A stretch of 13,038 bases of DNA from Patescibacteria group bacterium (GTDB lineage: Bacteria > Patescibacteriota > Microgenomatia > UBA12405 > JAHJSD01): contig JAHJSD010000030.1 in assembly GCA_018830585.1 (NCBI GenBank), positions 1 through 13,038 on the forward strand. Direction: 5' to 3'. Within the stretch, counting starts at the first letter, position 1; the number at the start of each line of letters is the position of its first letter. The notes below the pieces were generated by a model, which was not told the origin of the DNA, did no database searches, and saw nothing but the letters and a program-made list of their open reading frames with translations. Made by a program: the position numbers and the translations under genes. This document shows, one piece after another, positions 12,071 through 13,038 of the stretch.

Positions 12071-12584
12071 AAACGGGGCAGATATCAATTCTTTTTGTTT
12101 TCTGGATAATCTTCCCCTCCCAGTCGTGTTCAAAAGTTGCAAAAACAGTCCCATCATCCGGGTCTAAAATGTGACCAATAATTTCGCGAACGGAGGGAAA
12201 CAGTTTTTGATCAAGAATTTCTTTAGCATCCAGTAGAATCAGTTCACCTTCGTCGGTTTCACTTTTATCACCAGAGTCATAATCAGCGGTAAAATGAAAA
12301 ATGAGCCAGTTGCCCTCTGTAGTTTTGTAAGGCTTTAATTCCAAAACAACTGCTTCCAAACGCATGTTTTTAATCTTTATTCCTGCTTCTTCAAGAACCT
12401 CTCTTTGAGCCGCCAAAAAAGGCGCTTCGTCAGGTTCAATCTTGCCTCCAATCGGGTGAACTACATCGGGTGCATAAGTCTTTCCGGAAGAACGCTTAAG
12501 CATCAGGTATTTACCGTCTTTTCTGACAAAGACATTGACACAGATTACCAACTGATGAATGCGCGGCTTTTGGTTAGCGGGCAT
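12069..12584 (-). CDS. Nudix hydrolase
   Basis: Nudix enzymes cleave nucleoside diphosphates linked to another moiety, for example dNTPs, NDP-sugars or dinucleotides. The protein has 171 residues. The complete Nudix box GX5EX7REUXEEXGU is at G47-I69 (GGKIEPDEAPFLAAQREVLE and EAGI), with all metal-binding glutamates (E62, E65, E66). The strand before it (YLMLKRSSGKTYAPDVVHPIGG) is typical. The substrate cannot be told from the sequence; the HFTADYDSGDKSETDEGELI loop and the extended C-terminus (about 140-171, FATFEHDWEGKII) may set it. ATG at 12584 has no Shine-Dalgarno site and follows a -10 box by 6 bases, so the mRNA is probably leaderless. It stands alone, with repeats on both sides. Confidence 0.95.
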   Translation of the reverse strand: MPANQKPRIHQLVICVNVFVRKDGKYLMLKRSSGKTYAPDVVHPIGGKIEPDEAPFLAAQREVLEEAGIKIKNMRLEAVVLELKPYKTTEGNWLIFHFTADYDSGDKSETDEGELILLDAKEILDQKLFPSVREIIGHILDPDDGTVFATFEHDWEGKIIQKTKRIDICPV

Positions 12585-12590
12585 AGAGTT

Positions 12591-12624
12591 ATTCTAGTAA
12601 ATAAACAATACGCCTTTAAGGCGT
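12591..12624 (-). promoter_or_regulatory. Nudix promoter with a palindrome over the -35 region
   Basis: TAGAAT (12591-12596) lies 6 bases before the ATG. With normal spacing the -35 region falls at about 12614-12619, which has no good consensus but lies inside the perfect palindrome ACGCCTT-T-AAGGCGT (12610-12624). That is a natural position for a repressor or activator site. Regulation is inferred. Confidence 0.45.
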
Positions 12625-12630
12625 CTTAAC

Positions 12631-12658
12631 TATTTTAGTATTTTAGAGGCAGAGGCAG
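12631..12658. repeat. two short tandem repeats
   Basis: TATTTTAG twice (12631-12646), directly followed by AGGCAG twice (12647-12658). Probably replication-slippage products. No function suggested. Confidence 0.4.
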
Positions 12659-12798
12659 CATTGCACCATCCACCCCGGAAATAATATCACATGTTTTTAA
12701 AAGAACATTGAGATTTGGCATCGGACGCCATAGAAACACACCGGCTGCTTTCAGATGGCCGAAAAAAAATACTAACACTTTTCCCCATTAAATACAAT
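12659..12798. other. intergenic stretch, no convincing gene
   Basis: A minus-strand open frame of 63 codons (12687-12878) covers most of it, but its TTG start has no ribosome-binding site and its product has no recognisable features. I treat it as chance. No tRNA-like structure was seen. Confidence 0.35.
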
Positions 12799-12832
12799 AT
12801 ATTGAGCCCCGTTCCTAACTCAATATTTTTTT
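12799..12832 (+). terminator. intrinsic terminator-like hairpin
   Basis: ATATTGAG (12799-12806), a 12-base loop, CTCAATAT (12819-12826), then six T. The 8-bp stem is AT-rich but perfect. No plus-strand gene is recognised just upstream, so it may end an unrecognised small RNA. Confidence 0.45.
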
Positions 12833-12855
12833 GTGAGGATACCAAAGGTGTAGAT

Positions 12856-12900
12856 AGTCTTTCACCTCTAAGGTGCAAGACTAATTAATAGTCATTTTTT
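12856..12900 (+). promoter_or_regulatory. mutually exclusive hairpins ending in a T-run (attenuator-like)
   Basis: Hairpin 1: AGTCTT-T-CACCT, loop CTA, AGGTG-C-AAGACT (12856-12882), 11 bp with one mismatch. Hairpin 2: GACTA (12879-12883), loop ATTAA, TAGTC (12889-12893), then A and six T (12895-12900). They share bases 12879-12882, so only one can form, as in terminator/antiterminator switches. A further AGGTG at 12846-12850 could also compete for CACCT. Function is inferred from geometry only. Confidence 0.4.
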
Positions 12901-13033
12901 GGATCTATTGAAATCTTCCGATTCTTTAATCTACTTCGAAGAGCTTTCCAAAACCTCAGAATCTCTGATAAGAATAGTTCTGTTGGTGGTATATATCAAC
13001 CCCTTATTGGGGTTGGTTTCAAAACCCAAATAA
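12899..13033 (+). CDS. possible 44-residue peptide with one membrane-like segment, very uncertain
   Basis: The frame has a TTG start just after the T-run of the hairpin pair, reads LDLLKSSDSLIYFEELSK and ends with a hydrophobic stretch (IRIVLLVVYINPLLGLV) before SKPK and TAA. It has no ribosome-binding site or ATG. The frame is open from 12872, so this may also be the tail of a decayed gene. Within it a hairpin CAACCCC-TTATT-GGGGTTG (about 12998-13016) is embedded. Listed for completeness. Confidence 0.18.
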   Translation: MDLLKSSDSLIYFEELSKTSESLIRIVLLVVYINPLLGLVSKPK

Positions 13034-13038
13034 ATTAC

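Noticed and set aside
12610..12624. RNA hairpin terminator upstream of the Nudix gene
   Set aside because: With a usable loop only 5 base pairs remain and the following sequence is not a T-run, so a DNA palindrome is the better reading.
12687..12878. 63-codon minus-strand open frame
   Set aside because: TTG start without ribosome-binding site, product without motif, and it runs through hairpins that read better as plus-strand RNA structure.
12990..13038. Possible CRISPR repeat (GTTTCAAAAC near the right edge, beside a CAACCCC hairpin)
   Set aside because: Only one copy is visible and no spacer-repeat pattern or cas gene is in the window.

Overview
The window looks like a piece of a Candidate Phyla Radiation (Patescibacteria) chromosome, most likely from the Microgenomates side. 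This is inferred from protein character, not from any search. The pointers are a very compact alanyl-tRNA synthetase, a large membrane-anchored protein with the 'baseplate J-like' repeats usual in these lineages, a single-pass sortase, tiny zinc-ribbon and single-helix secreted proteins, short palindromic repeats in the gaps, and weak or absent Shine-Dalgarno sites. The standard genetic code fits every gene read.

Positions 1-9693 are almost all minus-strand coding. In transcription order (right to left) they hold alaS, a 726-residue membrane protein with an actin-like-looking cytoplasmic head and a baseplate-J-like outer part, a gap with a perfect 18-bp hairpin, a sortase, ruvX/yqgF, a 66-residue zinc ribbon, mltG, and rpoB, which runs off the left edge at base 1. 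The rpoB gene is not preceded by rplJ/rplL. It has its own strong promoter just after mltG, followed by a short leader with a terminator-like hairpin and U-run, which looks like an attenuator.

Positions 9694-10231 are a repeat-rich gap between the divergent alaS and a plus-strand gene for a small anchored, exported protein (10232-10810). Positions 10811-11615 carry no confident gene. They hold a terminator, several degenerate copies of a CGTCATYCTGA-type repeat, purine/pyrimidine tracts and what may be the tail of a dead transposase. A plus-strand hypothetical gene (11616-11942) and a minus-strand Nudix hydrolase (12069-12584) follow. The last 450 bases have no confident gene but contain a chain of hairpins, two of them mutually exclusive.

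Functionally the window mixes information processing (rpoB, alaS, ruvX) with cell-envelope work (MltG, sortase, the baseplate-J-like protein, the exported protein). Three genes (alaS, the Nudix gene and the 11616 gene) have a -10 box only 6-9 bases from the ATG and no Shine-Dalgarno site, which suggests leaderless transcripts. I found no CRISPR array, tRNA, rRNA, intact insertion sequence or recognisable defence system.
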